Shown here one piece after another: positions 33,401-46,183 of a stretch of DNA of 64,000 nt. A program made the translations under genes and the position numbers. Positions within the stretch are counted from its first letter, which is position 1. Each line of letters begins with the position of its first letter. Below the pieces are notes generated by a model. The model did no database searches, was not told the DNA's origin, and saw only the letters and a list, made by a program, of their open reading frames with translations. This stretch comes from Chondrosia reniformis (lineage: Eukaryota > Porifera > Demospongiae > Chondrillida > Chondrillidae): assembly GCA_947172415.1 (NCBI GenBank), contig OX359200.1, positions 4,652,501 to 4,716,500 of the forward strand, given 5' to 3'.

Positions 33401-36400
33401 GTCTACTCCATCATGTATTTGAGTGGAACCAGAAAAGACATTCAAAGCTTTTTGTAGCTGTTTATTCAATTCTGCATGTGAATAAAAATTTTCAGACAAT
33501 GTTAGCTGTACACATAGAGCAATATACATAAATGATGTCTTAATTTATGAAGAAAATGTATACAAATCATGCAGTATGATTCTGAAAAAAAGAGAATGAC
33601 TGATGGTTTGGTTTCTTTGGTCAATGATGATGTACCATTAGTGCTTCTTAAGGTAACTTTCATAGCCACCTCCTCCATTGTATAAACTGAGGTTTCCCAA
33701 ACTGATTTCCATAAACTATCTGAAGCAATGTCAAAGTTTGCAAGGAAGACATCTAGTGCAGTATGACCAGACTCATCAGTTAACTCATGGTCTAAGCCCT
33801 TCTCCAGAAGTAAACTTGCTAAGTCAGTCTTGTGCTTTGCTGTAGCAATGTGAAGTGCGGTCCTACCTCTAGCATCCTGAACATTTTTTAATTCTGGACC
33901 TAAGTTTAAAGAGGAAGATGTAAAAATTCACTCTATCTTGGTAGAAAATATTGTGAAAGACACTTACGGTGATCACAAATGTATTTTATTGTCTCTTTTC
34001 TGTCATAATATGTTGCATAATGTAAAATAGTCCATCCTCGCTAAAAATAACAAATAATGTAATATGATAAATTGACACATGTAAAGTCAGATTTTAGTTT
34101 TGTCAAAAATATCAATCATAGCGTACTACCACCACCCTCCTGTAGAAACTTTAACTTCTATATATATCTTTTGCTTTTTGGATTAGAAACTTGGTTGCAA
34201 CAGTATCTTCTACATCAATGAGTACAGTATTTTGCAATTTGCATTAACTGAATTAACACATATTTGGATTGAATTAATGTTCAATAGAAAACCTTTGCAT
34301 TGAACATTGAACCAATGAAGAATTCAAAAGCCCAAAAAGCAGTAATTTGATCCGAAAATGCAATTAATGTGAAAAACTATAAATGTCCTTCAAGTCTAGC
34401 ATACAGGAGCAATAAATAACAATTTTGTCAAATCTTTCTGTGAAATCTGTCTGCCACTTGGCTTATATAATTATACGTATAAGTTATGTATATTTTCAGT
34501 ATACAGTACAAGTTACAATATATATATATACCTTAGAATATGTTTTGTTCCACTCGGCTTTATTTAGGTTTAGTCCATATTGTAAGAGTAAGTCTACCTT
34601 TTTTAGAAACTCCATGGAGACTCCTGCTAAGTGTAAGGCAGTAACATCACTCTACATGTATAAGTACATATACACATATAAGATAGAAAAAAGGTTTAGG
34701 CAAGCCTTATAAGATATAACTTACAAACCTTGTTTCTAACATTAGGATCAGCACCTTTAAGGAGAAGCAATCGCATATCTTCTATCCCTCCATACCTTGC
34801 AGTCAAATGCAAGGCAGTTTCCTCCAGGTCCTGTAACATGCATACAAATGTAGAAAGGAATACCTAACAATAATCCTTTAGGCATGCTTAAGAACACATA
34901 GTCAAAAATTGCACTAGAGAGCTGTTCTGAGAATGACAAACCTCATCATAAACTAGTGATACATCAGCTCCATGCTCCAAAAGGATAACCATTGCTTCAT
35001 GGTTAGTGTGACCATCAGCACAGCATGTCATTAGAGGGGTCTTTCCATTCATGTAGTCTTGTTTATCAATAAACGTACCCCTTTGCAGTAATTGCTTCAT
35101 TAACCAGATACAATCACTGTCTCCTTTCATTGCAACAACTTTGTGGAGTAATGACAAATCTGCATCACACTCCTCTTGAGCTTTAAGTGGATCGGCCCCT
35201 CTGCTCATCAGCTCCGCAGTCATGCACATCACCTTGATGACAATGTAATGAAGGTTTCAATAGCAAATAAATGGCATATAGTAAATAAAATTACCCACCA
35301 AATAAGGACAGGATATGTCATAAGGGCATTTTGCTATTCCAAACAAAATGGCAAGTGCTTTGTGCTTTTCCCCACCAATAAAACTTTCCTTGAGAAATGC
35401 ATCAACCATTTTTACCACTTCATAAGCTTGCTGATCACTTATCTCAGCTGAAAGACCCTTAAAATGATCATAACCACATACAGCTTTAACCATTTCAGCC
35501 TATAAAGGAGAGGTTAGTTGAGTATTATTGAAAATCACGGCAGCTCAACAAAATTACAGGTTATATATGTTTTTAAAGAGTTGCATTTTATCCTTACTGG
35601 GTCTTCCTCATTCGTTTGAGTACCCTTAGATTTGGTAAACGTTTCCAGCTCTTCTAACCACTGCTTCATGCTGTCAAAGTTCTTATATTCTAGCAGAACT
35701 TTATATTTTTTGAAACATTGGGACTTTTGTGATTTTGCAGGTTTTGTGCTGACTTTAGTCTAAAATAGAGAAACAAAGAAAATGTCAGAGAAAGGTATTC
35801 ATATATATGATACCGTATATATTTGATTACACATTCTACATAGTTCACCTTGTCCTTAAGAAGCTTAATTATATTGTCATTTTGCTTTTCTTGACTTCTG
35901 GCTACATCCAAAGCTGTCCTACCAAACTAAAATTGAATATCAATTCTGTGATAGTAAAGTTTTGCATATAATTACTTGAGATGCATGTACCTCATCACTA
36001 GTATTTGCATCAATTCCTTGATCAAGGAGCATTTCAACCATGGAATCACTTGTGTAAGGGCTTGCAGCTGCCACATGTAAAAGAGTCTGTCCATCCTACA
36101 GTTGTAATTAACAAAACAAGAGGAAGACATACACTTCAATGAAAACTAAATTGTGAAAAATACTTGTATGTACGTACATGTACATTGTCAGTTGTTTTGT
36201 CCAATGGCACATAACCTTCTGAGACAAAAAATTCCGCAACATAGTCTAATCCATTCTTTAATGCCAAGAATATTGGAATTCTACCTAGCTATAGAAGAAA
36301 CCTTTGTATATATACATATATATATACATGAATGTAATCATATTTCTATTTCCTAAAAATTTCAAAAGACTCATGATCACATAAATACTGTATTTGGGTA

Positions 36401-39400
36401 ACTTAAATGTATACAGTCACTTGTAACATGTTATTGTATGTACTGAAGCTATGTATACCTGACAGTGTGTTACTGATTAATATTTATATGAACCTTATCT
36501 TTTTGACAAATTGGCTCTTCAAAAACTATCTGTGGGTCATCGTATTTAGAGTGGCTGACCATAAAACTGTCAATTACATTTATCCATTCAAGTAGATCTT
36601 CAGAGGAATCTATAAACTTGTAACCATGCATTAACAGGTCATGATGAGGAGTCTGTCCATCCTACAAATAAAGGAAAATATTATAGAATAGAGAAAACCA
36701 ATGTACATATTGCAGTATAACAGAGTATACAGTGACTGCTCAATAGACTGGATCAGTCACAGTCACTGGTGCACCCACCTATAATAATCCTAGATCCGCC
36801 CTTATAGTATGCCATTTTGTATGTAATTACGTACTTTGACGGTTTTGTAATATTATTATTTCACTAATGAGGACCCAGGATTGGGTTCAAAAGTTTGACA
36901 ATAACATTTGTCTATAATAGAATAAGGATTTCCTCTAACTGCATCGAACTTATCTTTGTAAAGGTTCATCTTTCGACTTTGGGAGCGTCTAGAGACGCAG
37001 TTTTTCGATTCTTCTTCTGCCAAACATTTCGACCCTGGGGGTCAGTCACTGAAGAAGACCCCCAGGGTCGAAACGTTTGGCAGAAAGAAGAATCGAAAAA
37101 ACTGCATCTCTAGACGCTCCCAAAGTCGAAAGATGAAGAACCTTTACAAAGATAACATTTGTCTAGCGATTTTGGCTAGTGGAGTTTCCTTATTGATCAA
37201 AAGAATGCAAGAACCTAGCCACACAGAAACATGTATAAAAAGTGAAACTAAATGTACTTTTCAATTACTTATATACAATGCTTGGTGGTAAAAGATGGCT
37301 AAGAGGAATTATACATAAGTCGATAATTTATTTCTTGTACGCCTACATGACATTTTAAATTATTTGACCACTTGAGAAAAACTTTAACCACTACGCATCC
37401 ATCTGCAAACGGCTCTACACTAAAAATCTCTTCTGTGATATCTTAACCTACAAGATTTTAATATGGTCGCCTAAACAAATTTCTTTTGCAGCAATATAGG
37501 AGCAATTCTACCTTATACTTAATGGGTACATATACAAATACACTTTATCTAACCTTCCCTCCAACTTGCTTATTTGGTAGCTCCTTCTTAATTAGTTAGT
37601 TAAATTGTTACAGATTGCCAAATGGGAAAAGACTACAGGTGAATGGTATAATTGGTGGTGGTGTATTTGCATTGGTAGAACAGTTTTTTCCAATGTCCTC
37701 TTTCCTGTTCTTTCTGGCAGACACTTGTAGTTCTAGGGGAATAGGTACAGGACAGAGCCTGTGGCAGCTGCAGACTGTAGGAGGTTCAGTGCTTATATTG
37801 TGGCAGTTTGTTCATGCTTATTCTGAGTACATGGCCCAGCCAATTGCAACCCCACCTCCTCGCCTTGACTCTCCAGGATTTACATCCATAGAGGCAACCC
37901 TAGACTTTAGGACTCTAAGTTGGAGGGGGAGGGGGAGTCTTCGACTAGTCCAGATACGGCCCAGTTGCAATTGGTTAACTGCACCCTGCGCTAAGCCAAT
38001 CCTTTGCTCCACCTCTTCCTCTGTGCCACCATGACTCATAAGTAGTCCTCCCACATAAACAAAGAAGCCTACATTCTCAAGTGGCGGAGATCCTAGCAGG
38101 ATTGGTTGCTCTGATGCTCTCTCTTGGTTGCTTGGACAACCTTGTCTGTGATCTGTCCTTTCTCGAGCATCCTAGCTCTGTCTCATGGTCACCTGTACAC
38201 CATCTGCCTTGGTGCACTGCTAGGGAGTGCTTGTTGGGGTATGGCTTGCCGCATCATTCACATATGTGTGGGTGCTTCAAGGTAGCCTCTACCTCTGCTT
38301 CCTTGGTAAATGTCACTTGCATTTTCCTTGCTATTCGCAGGACTTTGGTCTTGACCACATTCATGGACATGCATATGGCTACCTTCTGCAACTTGTCTCG
38401 TAGGATGTTGAGCAGCTCCTCTGCCTCCTCTCGGTTATTGTTGAGCGTGGCAATGTCATGTGATGTGCCTTTCTTGTGCAGACATACGATCTCTCTGCAT
38501 AACCAGTCTTTTGGTAGGAGAGTTGTTGGTGGATGCATCAATGGAAAGCTGACAGGTTTACTCAATTGCTTTGGGTGACGACTTTATCAATTCAATTTTC
38601 ACCCTGTCACAGCCTGGTGCCTTGTGTCACCTGAGACTGCTGATGGCTTCTACAACCTCTTCCTTCTCAATCTCACCACTGAATTCATTGCTCGCACTTG
38701 TTGCTTCTTGCTGAGATATAGTCTCTGCTATCAGCCCTGCAGCTGGCTCTCTGTGGCCCATCTACTGCTGCAAATTTCTTTGTGCAGAAGTCACACCATC
38801 TTGCCAATCTCTGCTGTTCAGATCTCAGGTCTCCTCCGTTACCATCAAGGGGTAAAATTCGCAAAAGCCTTCTTCTTCATCCCACCACACAGTAGTCGGG
38901 CAATGTAGTGGACCTGCCAGGTATCACCAACTCTTTCAGCGTGTTCCATGGGTGGGCTGAGTCGTTCTATGTGATCTCGATAGTCCTTGCGTAGTGGGTG
39001 ACTGATGATTCGTGTCTGTTCCCGGTGCACTCCTCTTGTGTTCACTTCCCTCTGTCTCGGTTACCAGCAACCAGCTGCACTCTCCTCTCTATCAGTTGTA
39101 CCATTTCTGTGGACCGGTATGCCCTGCGTTTGTCACACTTAGAGGGCTGAAGATGTTCTTTAGGTGCTTTCTGTACACTATCTCTTAACTACTTCCACCT
39201 TTGTCCGGTGTCTTTCAGAGAGTCAGTGCCCAAGACTGCCTCAGTGAGCTGCAGTAAGCCTCTCTAGCAGTTGGGTTGCTGTCCAGTAGACTTGTGTCAT
39301 ATGCTTGTGGTGGTTTGGTTGCCTTTAATTTCACATGTAGGCATGCCATCAGGGCTCTATGGTCTGTCTTAGTTGGCCCACCCCATTGCTTGAGTGAGGT

Positions 39401-42400
39401 ACCCCACCTCAACTTTACGGCACTCACCCATCTGCCTGAGATGACGATGTGGCCAATCTGCCCAGGGTAATAGTCTGGGTTGCGACTGATCTATGTGTTC
39501 GCAACCCAGTGTGTCTTCAGCGGGGCTGGAAGTGTGTGAATGCCACAATCAGGCCAGTAGCCCCTAGAGAGTCCCTCATGAAGCTACTGTTCTTGTTGTC
39601 TCTGGGGTGAATCGACCAGTAGCCGACTGGTTGTACTACATGAGCTACTTTGTGCAGTTGTCCCCCAGGCCAGGCGGCTGTTGAAACCCCAAGCACTATG
39701 ACATGTTTGGACACCACACTCACAGTCTGTTGAAGCTTCAAGAAGACATCAGCAGTCTTTCAAGCTAAGGTACGCAGGTCGTGATTACTTCTGAACCTCG
39801 CATATAAAATCAACAGGCTTATTATGTTTGACAAACACTAGTGCCTTTTGTGTGGGGCCTGACAGACGCGGCCCCACTCCTGCCACCGGATCTACTTTGG
39901 TGGCACCTCCAGTGGCCACGAGCCCCGCTCATTCTGGGTTCTCCTCAATTCTTCATCTCTGACTAGCAGGGCTAAGATGTCAGCCTTGATTGATTTCCAC
40001 CGAAACAGTTGCACTTCACTGCTCCATCCACAGCCATTCTAGGTGGTGATCGTTAAATCTCCATTCAAACGAGGTCTGCTTCACCACCTATTCCAGCGCC
40101 AAGTGGGGGTTTGCCATGAAGGTGACTTGCAACACCACTTCTGCCATCGTGGCATGCCACCATTTTGAAGTGGGAAACAAAAAAGTTCCTTCTTGTACAT
40201 AGAAGAGTGTCAACTTGTCATAGCCGTTGAAAAAAAGGATGATCTTCTGTTGCAATTCTGCAGTGACATTTTTGCAACGTGACGTGTTTTATTAAATGTG
40301 TATGCAGATTATTTTGCAATATAAAGCATGTGCAAAAAGGTCTTCTGCGAGATATTGCCTTAAAATTGATGGCATTCAAGCGACCGGAATCGGTGAACTG
40401 GACATCTAAGAACCAGCAAGTAGTTCGAGTTTGGATCAGGCGCCCCACAAGTATTTTAAACTCGAAATAGTTGTTTTGAATGTCAGACTATTTGCTGATC
40501 CTCAGCAAAGCCTATATTAACTGCACATTAAACATACCTCATCAATCCAGTCTGCAGGTTTGTATATGGGAAGACCAGCTTTGTCCAACTCATCGTCTAG
40601 CTGCTGTAAAAATGGGAGGCCTTTACCCCAGTAAGCTGCCTCGTGTAATGGAGTCCTTCCAAACTAAAGTTAAAATTTAATATTATGATGTTAACTATTT
40701 GATTAAAAATGATATATGCAAAGTCAGCATATGTCTCACTTTATCTCGTTTTGAAATGTTGGCCTTCAATTTTCCAGAGAACAGATCTTGTGCAAAGTAA
40801 GTTTCTTGACTGCCATTGCTTTCTTCTTTATCACTAATTCCTGCTCTTTCTTGTCCAAAATAATTAGCTGCTGCAAATGCCAAATGCAAAGGAGTCCTTC
40901 CAACCTAAAGACATTACATCAAATTTAATATGTATTTTTAGAAGGACTTAGAGCATGCAGAAGACAATAAGACAAAGACTTCCAGGGTTACTGAAAGGTG
41001 GACTTCCCAGAAACAGCTGACTGATCCAGTTGAATTAACAATTAGTATATGTGGCTAAATGTCAATCATGTTTTTACAAAAAAATGCATTTTAGATTATA
41101 TTACATTGCAATTGAATGCTTATGATTTTCACAGTTGCATTACTGTTGTGAAGCCTAAAACTCACATGATTGGCTTTGTCAATATTCAATCCACTAGCCA
41201 GGTCATCACTCATTAGAAATTTGAAAACTTTCTTTTTTCCATACATGACAGAGTAATGAAGTGGAGTATTACCAGCTGCATCACCTTCATTCAAGGATGG
41301 ATGTGGAACTTGGGAGGCAGACAACAAGTTTTTTACTATTTCAACATTCTCTTGTAAAACAGCCCAATGTAGGGGTGATTTGCCATCCTGTAATGAGATA
41401 ATTAAGCTCTGGAGGTTATTCTCAAACATTTTTGTTAGTTATAAAGAAGCATGCAACCTATGTTATTGGTAAAGAATTGTGGCAAAATAGGAAACAGAAA
41501 ACTATATACGTTTACCTGATCTACTAAGAGGTGATAATCTTTTTGTGTCCAATCAATTGCAAGTAACTTAGTGACTGCTTCATTGTTGTTATAGATTACT
41601 GCCTGTTGTAACAGTGTTCTTCCATCCTGTATTATATATATAATTACACACTCAACAATTATCTCCCAATGAATAATTTTAGCGTACAATTAAGAAATTA
41701 AAGTACATCGCTAGCATGTGTTAAAGTAACTGCAAACGTACTTCTCCCTGCTTTTTCATTATTAATGTTCAAAACTAGTATTTTATACACAATACAAGCA
41801 AACAATTAAGAAAGCTACTGTACATACGTTTCTCTTGATCTGAAGCCCATTCAAAGCTTTTTCTAAGAGCATGTTAAAAACCTTAATTCCTCGTTGTCCA
41901 TTTCTTATGGCTAAGAACAAAGGACTCTCTCCTAGTACATCATCAACTTTGCTAACATCAGCTCTACCGAGAAGTAACCTCTCCACCAGTTTGGTGTCCT
42001 GTCTGACAGTTGCCCAATGAAGAGCATACTTTCCATCAGCGCCAGGTTCAGCATTTGGATCAGCACCTCTCTTCAAAAGAGCATCAGCCATAAACCATAT
42101 CTAAATTAAACATCAAAACAGTTAAACTGATTCAGTTTTACATTACACCATGCTACAGGCAAGTTGGTGTTGAGATGGATCAAAGGATGACAGGGATAAG
42201 ATAGCAACAATTCTAGGAATGGCAGTAAAGGAGGAAGGAGTGGGAAGAATTCTGGAGGGGATGTGGGACAAGAGATTCCTAGATTTATAGACATCATTTA
42301 CATGATCATAATTTGTTGTTTTGTTACTCTGCCAAACATTTTTATTTTATTTTTTATTTAATATTTTTTCTTCAGAATCTGTTTGTTCTGTAAGTGCTGC

Positions 42401-43423
42401 ATGGGGTTTACGAACTTCTTTCACTTAATACATACAAGAAATGGTTCCCTAGGCCTTGCATGTATAGAAGTGTATATATGGGTGATTAATACGTAATATG
42501 TACGTACTTATTATAGCTTTGCATGTACATTTTTAAGGTAATTTGTAAGCAAAAAGAAGACTATTTCAATATGTGATAAGGCTAATTTTATAGGATTGAA
42601 CATTTCAATGTTGGAAGAGCATCTTTGCTTACTGCATTGTGGTTGTATGCTGTATTCACTACGTGAGCAAGTGTCTTGTTTTTGTCTCCAGCAAATATTT
42701 TTAATTCCAGCAGACTATTAACCAGGACATGTACAGTAACTTCCGGCTTTTCTTTTTCACCCTCTTGAATCTGCCTGAACTGCTTGTTCTTTCTCTGTAT
42801 TTTGATGCACTTGAGGTGTATTTTCCTTATACCTTCCTGCAAAGCAAATAAACAATGTATACGTATATTATATATAGTGGTAAAGTATTCTACACAAATA
42901 ACCTTAATCATCGGTTATCAAGTTTATAAGAAGCTAAGGAACTATGGTATAGTTAATTATAGATTTCTCATATATACGTACTATGCACTGACAATGAATA
43001 TTCTGTCATATGATAGTTTGGCTATATGCCTAACCATAAGTATAGGCATATACATTTCTACCTACATATAACGTATTATACCTTTATGTGTTTCAAACTT
43101 TTCAGCTCCTCTAGCCACGCCTTTTCAGTTTGCTTGTAATCAAGCAGCACGACAACTTTCTCATTTAGTTCTTCCCATTTGCTCAAAGACAGATCTTTCG
43201 GGTCATGATCAACGGCTCCAGACTTATCTTCCGGTGCTGTCCTATAATCCGTATCCTCGCCTTTCACCTCGGAGTCTGTAGTTCCTTGCTCATCATCAGA
43301 GAGCAATTCACTTCGAGAAAGACTTGAAGTTGATACATCGTGATAGCCAGGCTTAATAATCGATTCGCTCAGAACATCCTCTAGCTCATGCTCTGTACTA
43401 GCAGTAGTCCCCATGCCTTCCAC
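27455..43423 (-). CDS. Ankyrin-repeat TRP-type cation channel
   Basis: About 30 exons run from the ATG exon 43082-43423 to the last exon 27455-27713. The N-terminus is acidic and serine-rich. An ankyrin block follows (exons 42633-42836, 41828-42100, 41517-41626, 41166-41387, 40740-40904, 40538-40663, 36494-36661, 36184-36288, 35991-36095, 35849-35926), then a charged linker (35598-35759, 35295-35499) and a second ankyrin block (34942-35232 to 33636-33899). Six membrane segments and a pore loop lie in exons 32581-32877 to 28086-28291; S6 reads VVLINVLIAQISKTYED. The end is a coiled coil (LLEKLKSELARELKDFLKGE). The layout is that of TRPA/TRPV-like channels, which pass Ca2+ and Na+ in response to stimuli. 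Exact subfamily is not clear. A 29-base microexon (31396-31424) is needed to keep phase. Confidence 0.85.
28086..32877 (-). other. Transmembrane and pore region of the TRP-like channel
   Basis: Hydrophobic segments: YTLLVLLVCILKIPLNFL (exon 32581-32877), LLILLCKLFWITSGILHLV (31614-31684), LFYLIRMVILTLALLIAAI and AFEILSLLYFLWKLL (30411-30605), QIPAILIPVLFVVPL and WVFACLTYFFNAMLIFEFM (30069-30332), FLVFFVLVLYVFVGSFYLAL (28955-29143), and S6 in 28086-28291. The pore loop is probably YPWHSVFLGIRTVVEGGGLL (28372-28479). Assigning S1-S5 exactly is uncertain. Confidence 0.75.
29222..29749. mobile_element. MITE-related element in a TRP-gene intron
   Basis: The left 84 bases (29222-29305) are the same arm as at 1-85. 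The right end, read in reverse, starts AGTAGGGATGGCCCGAAAA and matches the start of the insertion at 20904. Thus the two related end sequences bound a segment of about 0.5 kb with no ORF. It lies between exons 28955-29143 and 30069-30332. Confidence 0.55.
36901..37165. mobile_element. Palindromic insertion with 14-bp direct repeats
   Basis: The 14-base sequence ATAACATTTGTCTA occurs at 36901-36914 and again at 37152-37165. Between them, two arms of about 95 bases are inverted copies of each other (centre near 37050), containing GACCCCCAGGGTCGAAA near the middle. The long direct repeat fits target duplication by a SINE/LINE-type or foldback mechanism. A related left part occurs at 4733-4805. 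It lies in the large intron of the channel gene. Confidence 0.7.
37650..39760 (-). mobile_element. Degenerate LINE with endonuclease and reverse transcriptase traces
   Basis: Read on the minus strand from high to low coordinates: an APE-type endonuclease trace (LQQTVSVVSKHVIVLG at about 39.7 kb), the linker ending TKTDHRALMACLHVKLK (39.4 kb), MEHAERVGDTWQVHYIARLL (38.95 kb), the RT core end MNVVKTKVLRIARK (38.4 kb), and GGTEEEVEQRIGLAQGAVNQ (38.0 kb). The order is that of RTE/Jockey-type non-LTR elements. Frames change several times, so it is inactive. It fills most of the intron between exons 40538-40663 and 36494-36661. Open stretches on the + strand here are antisense shadows. Confidence 0.75.
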
Positions 43424-43629
43424 AATAAGACCCCAATACCACGACGATGCTGCACCAAAATATATACGGTAGAGTGTAGGCGGTGAGACTGACTGATCAG
43501 GCTATATAGTAACATTAATCATTATGTGTCACACTATAGTCTCGGTCCACCGTTTTTCAAAATACAAACACCGACCCTATAGATATATTTTAGACTACCT
43601 ACAAATATAGTTCCAAGAGGTCGTAAGCT

Positions 43630-43808
43630 AATCAATATTCATGCAACCGGGCAAGGTTTTACAAGAAAATACTGGGCCCCAGGCAGTAGTGTCGATTTTC
43701 GGTTTGATGTTGCATATTTGATTTTGACTAGCAGGAATATGACTGATGTGGCTGTCTGTGGCCCAGTATTTTCTTGTAAAACTTTGCCCAGTTGCATGAA
43801 TATTGATT
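43630..43808. repeat. Inverted repeat just upstream of the TRP-like gene
   Basis: Arms 43630-43678 and 43760-43808 (49 bases each) are inverted copies with a few mismatches, starting AATCAATATTCATGCAAC. The 81-base centre is unrelated. It has MITE form. It sits about 200 bases upstream of the channel start codon, within possible promoter space. Confidence 0.7.
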
Positions 43809-43828
43809 AACGCAACACATCTTCTATA

Positions 43829-44302
43829 GCGTGCGCTGTCGATCGAAGAATGTAAGTGCTTATTAAGCAAACTGTTCGTACATATGTCAAGTTTTTGATC
43901 ACATAACTGTGAGTTGGTCTGTACAATCATAGATCTTACACCAAGGCGTAAAGATTTATGGTACAACTTTCATTATTGGTTTCTATGAATATAATTTACA
44001 TATGCATAGAGTGGAGACAATAAGTTTGACTACATCCCCTTTTTATATTTAAGATCTCTCTTTGTGTAAATAAAATCTTTAGGCTCATATCCAGTCACCA
44101 TGCATGCATAGTTTAAATGTACAGGAATAATCTTATTGCTCTATACTTATTTAAAAAATCCAGGAAACCAGCTATATAGATCGGCAACTTGAATTGATAT
44201 GAATGCACGAATCCTTCTTGCTGAATTATCTATCTATGATAATCATATATAGGCCAGGAAAGGGAATTGATGTATATACGAGGTAAGAAAGTCTATTATT
44301 GC
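43829..44302. other. Intergenic, no gene seen
   Basis: AT-rich spacer between the inverted repeat and the tandem duplication, with no ORF, splice pattern or repeat that I recognise. Confidence 0.45.
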
Positions 44303-46183
44303 GTAATATCTATACTAACGATATTCATAAATCTTATAAAGTGTCTCTGTCTCCCCACCAGATAAATTGTATTCATAGACATGAACATCTGCTGTTTGTG
44401 CTATAGCTCCCTCAGGGTAGATGAATGATTAACCTCTATGAATAAATTATCAAGAGAGTCCTCTCAGGAGGTGATGTATATATGGCGAATAGATAGCATC
44501 TGATACACTAAAAAATGGCACTGCTACAGGAAAAAACATTGTATATAGAATCTTTTATATTCAATACAATTATATGACCCGTGAAGGTAAAGAAGCATCC
44601 TCTAATTATATAAAATGAACATTGCACATGTTTTCAAGACAAAGCTTGGATTAGAAGTAATGGTAGACTTCTAACAGCACTTCTTTATTTGTCTCATGCA
44701 GACTAATGCAATACTGTAGTTTGGTTAGACTACTCCATGCATAAAATGTATACTCCTGCTAACAGTTAAGAATCTTTAAGGAGTCTCAGTTAACAACCAC
44801 AGCAGATTTGATGTACCTTAGAGAGAGAGAGAGTTATGACCATAAATTTATGTACATGTGCATACATGTACTACAACTACTGGATTTAGACCATTTGTAT
44901 AACTTGCACACTGAAAATTTTAAGATTGGCACTTGATCTCAAGTCCAATATAGGTATGTACTATATCTGTAGGCTAAAAATATTCATAGTAGGTTCGTCT
45001 AACCAGACCAAAGGGTTTAAACTTTCAGTTCCTATTAAGATGAAATCATTTATTTGAATGTGTAATAATTTATAGGCTCTAGACTGCCAAAGTAAACAAT
45101 TGTAATTCCTCTCCTGTTGCTTATTTGTATGTGTGCCATATATAAAAGTGTGGTATTTAAATTTATCAGCTAAGGACTATGTACCTAGGGGGAACTCAAC
45201 AGCATTGGCAGAAGTATTGAATCATTCTCTATGTGTGGTCGTAATATCTATACTAACGATATTCATAAATCTTATAAAGTGTCTCTGTCTCCCCACCAGA
45301 TATATTGTATTCATAGACATGAACATCTGCTGTTTGTGCTATAGCTCCCTCAGGGTAGATGAATGATTAGCCTCTATGAATAAATTATCAAGAGAGTCCT
45401 CTCAGGAGGTGATGTATATATGGCGAATAGATAGCATCTGATACACTAAAAAATGGCACTGCTACAGGAAAAAACATTGTATATAGAATCTTTTATATTC
45501 AATACAATTATATGACCCGTGAAGGTAAAGAAGCATCCTCTAATTATATAAAATGAACATTGCACATGTTTTCAAGACAAAGCTTGGATTAGAAGTAACG
45601 GTAGACTTCTAACAGCACTTCTTTATTTGTCTCATGCGGCGGACTAATGCAATACTGTAGTTTGGTTAGACTACTCCATGCATAAAATGTATACTCCTGC
45701 TAACAGTTAAGAATCTTTAAGGAGTCTCAGTTAACAACCACAGCAGATTTGATGTACCTTAGAGAGAGAGAGAGAGTTATGACCATAAATTTATGTACAT
45801 GTGCATACATGTACTACAACTACTGGATTTAGACCATTTGTATAACTTGCACACTGAAAATTTTAAGATTGGCACTTGATCTCAAGTCCAATATAGGTAT
45901 GTACTATATCTGTAGGCTAAAAATATTCATAGTAGGTTCGTCTAACCAGACCAAAGGGTTTAAACTTTCAGTTCCTATTAAGATGAAATCATTTATTTGA
46001 ATGTGTAATAATTTATAGGTTCTAGACTGCCAAAGTAAACAATTGTAATTCCTCTCCTGTTGCTTATTTGTGTGTGTGCCATATATAAAAGTGTGGTATT
46101 TAAATTTATCAGCTAAGGACTATGTACCTAGGGGAAACTCAACAGCAATGGCAGAAGTATTGAATCATTCTCTATGTGTGGTC
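44303..46183. repeat. Near-identical tandem duplication of 0.94 kb
   Basis: 44303-45240 (938 bases) and 45241-46183 (943 bases) are head-to-tail copies with about 1 percent differences. Length changes occur in a GA run (near 44824 and 45762) and near CATGCAGACTAATG. Both copies share a short open frame (VWYLNLSAKDYVPRGNSTA) without known domain. No terminal motifs of transposons and no spacer between the copies are present, so it is a simple recent tandem duplication. Confidence 0.9.

Larger units (their letters stand above)
33636..42100 (-). other. Two ankyrin-repeat blocks of the TRP-like channel
   Basis: Roughly 14-16 repeats can be read by the pattern G-[RK]-T-x-LH. Examples are DGKSPLHWAV, AGNTPLHYSV, VGRTPLHLAF, FGRTPLHEAAYWG, DGQTLLHVAAA, DLEETALHLTARYGG, RGWTILHYATYY and ARGRTALHIAT. 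Many exons start at or near the DGxTPLH turn, so single exons match single repeats. Between the blocks lies VLLEYKNFDSMKQWLEELE, which resembles the N-terminal exon (VLLDYKQTEKAWLEELK). Confidence 0.85.

Noticed and set aside
37615-38578. Long + strand open frames near 37.6-38.6 kb as host genes
   Set aside because: They lie antisense to clear reverse transcriptase motifs of a LINE relic.
44303-46183. Pair of long direct repeats as LTRs
   Set aside because: The copies touch each other with no internal region, primer-binding site or TG...CA ends.
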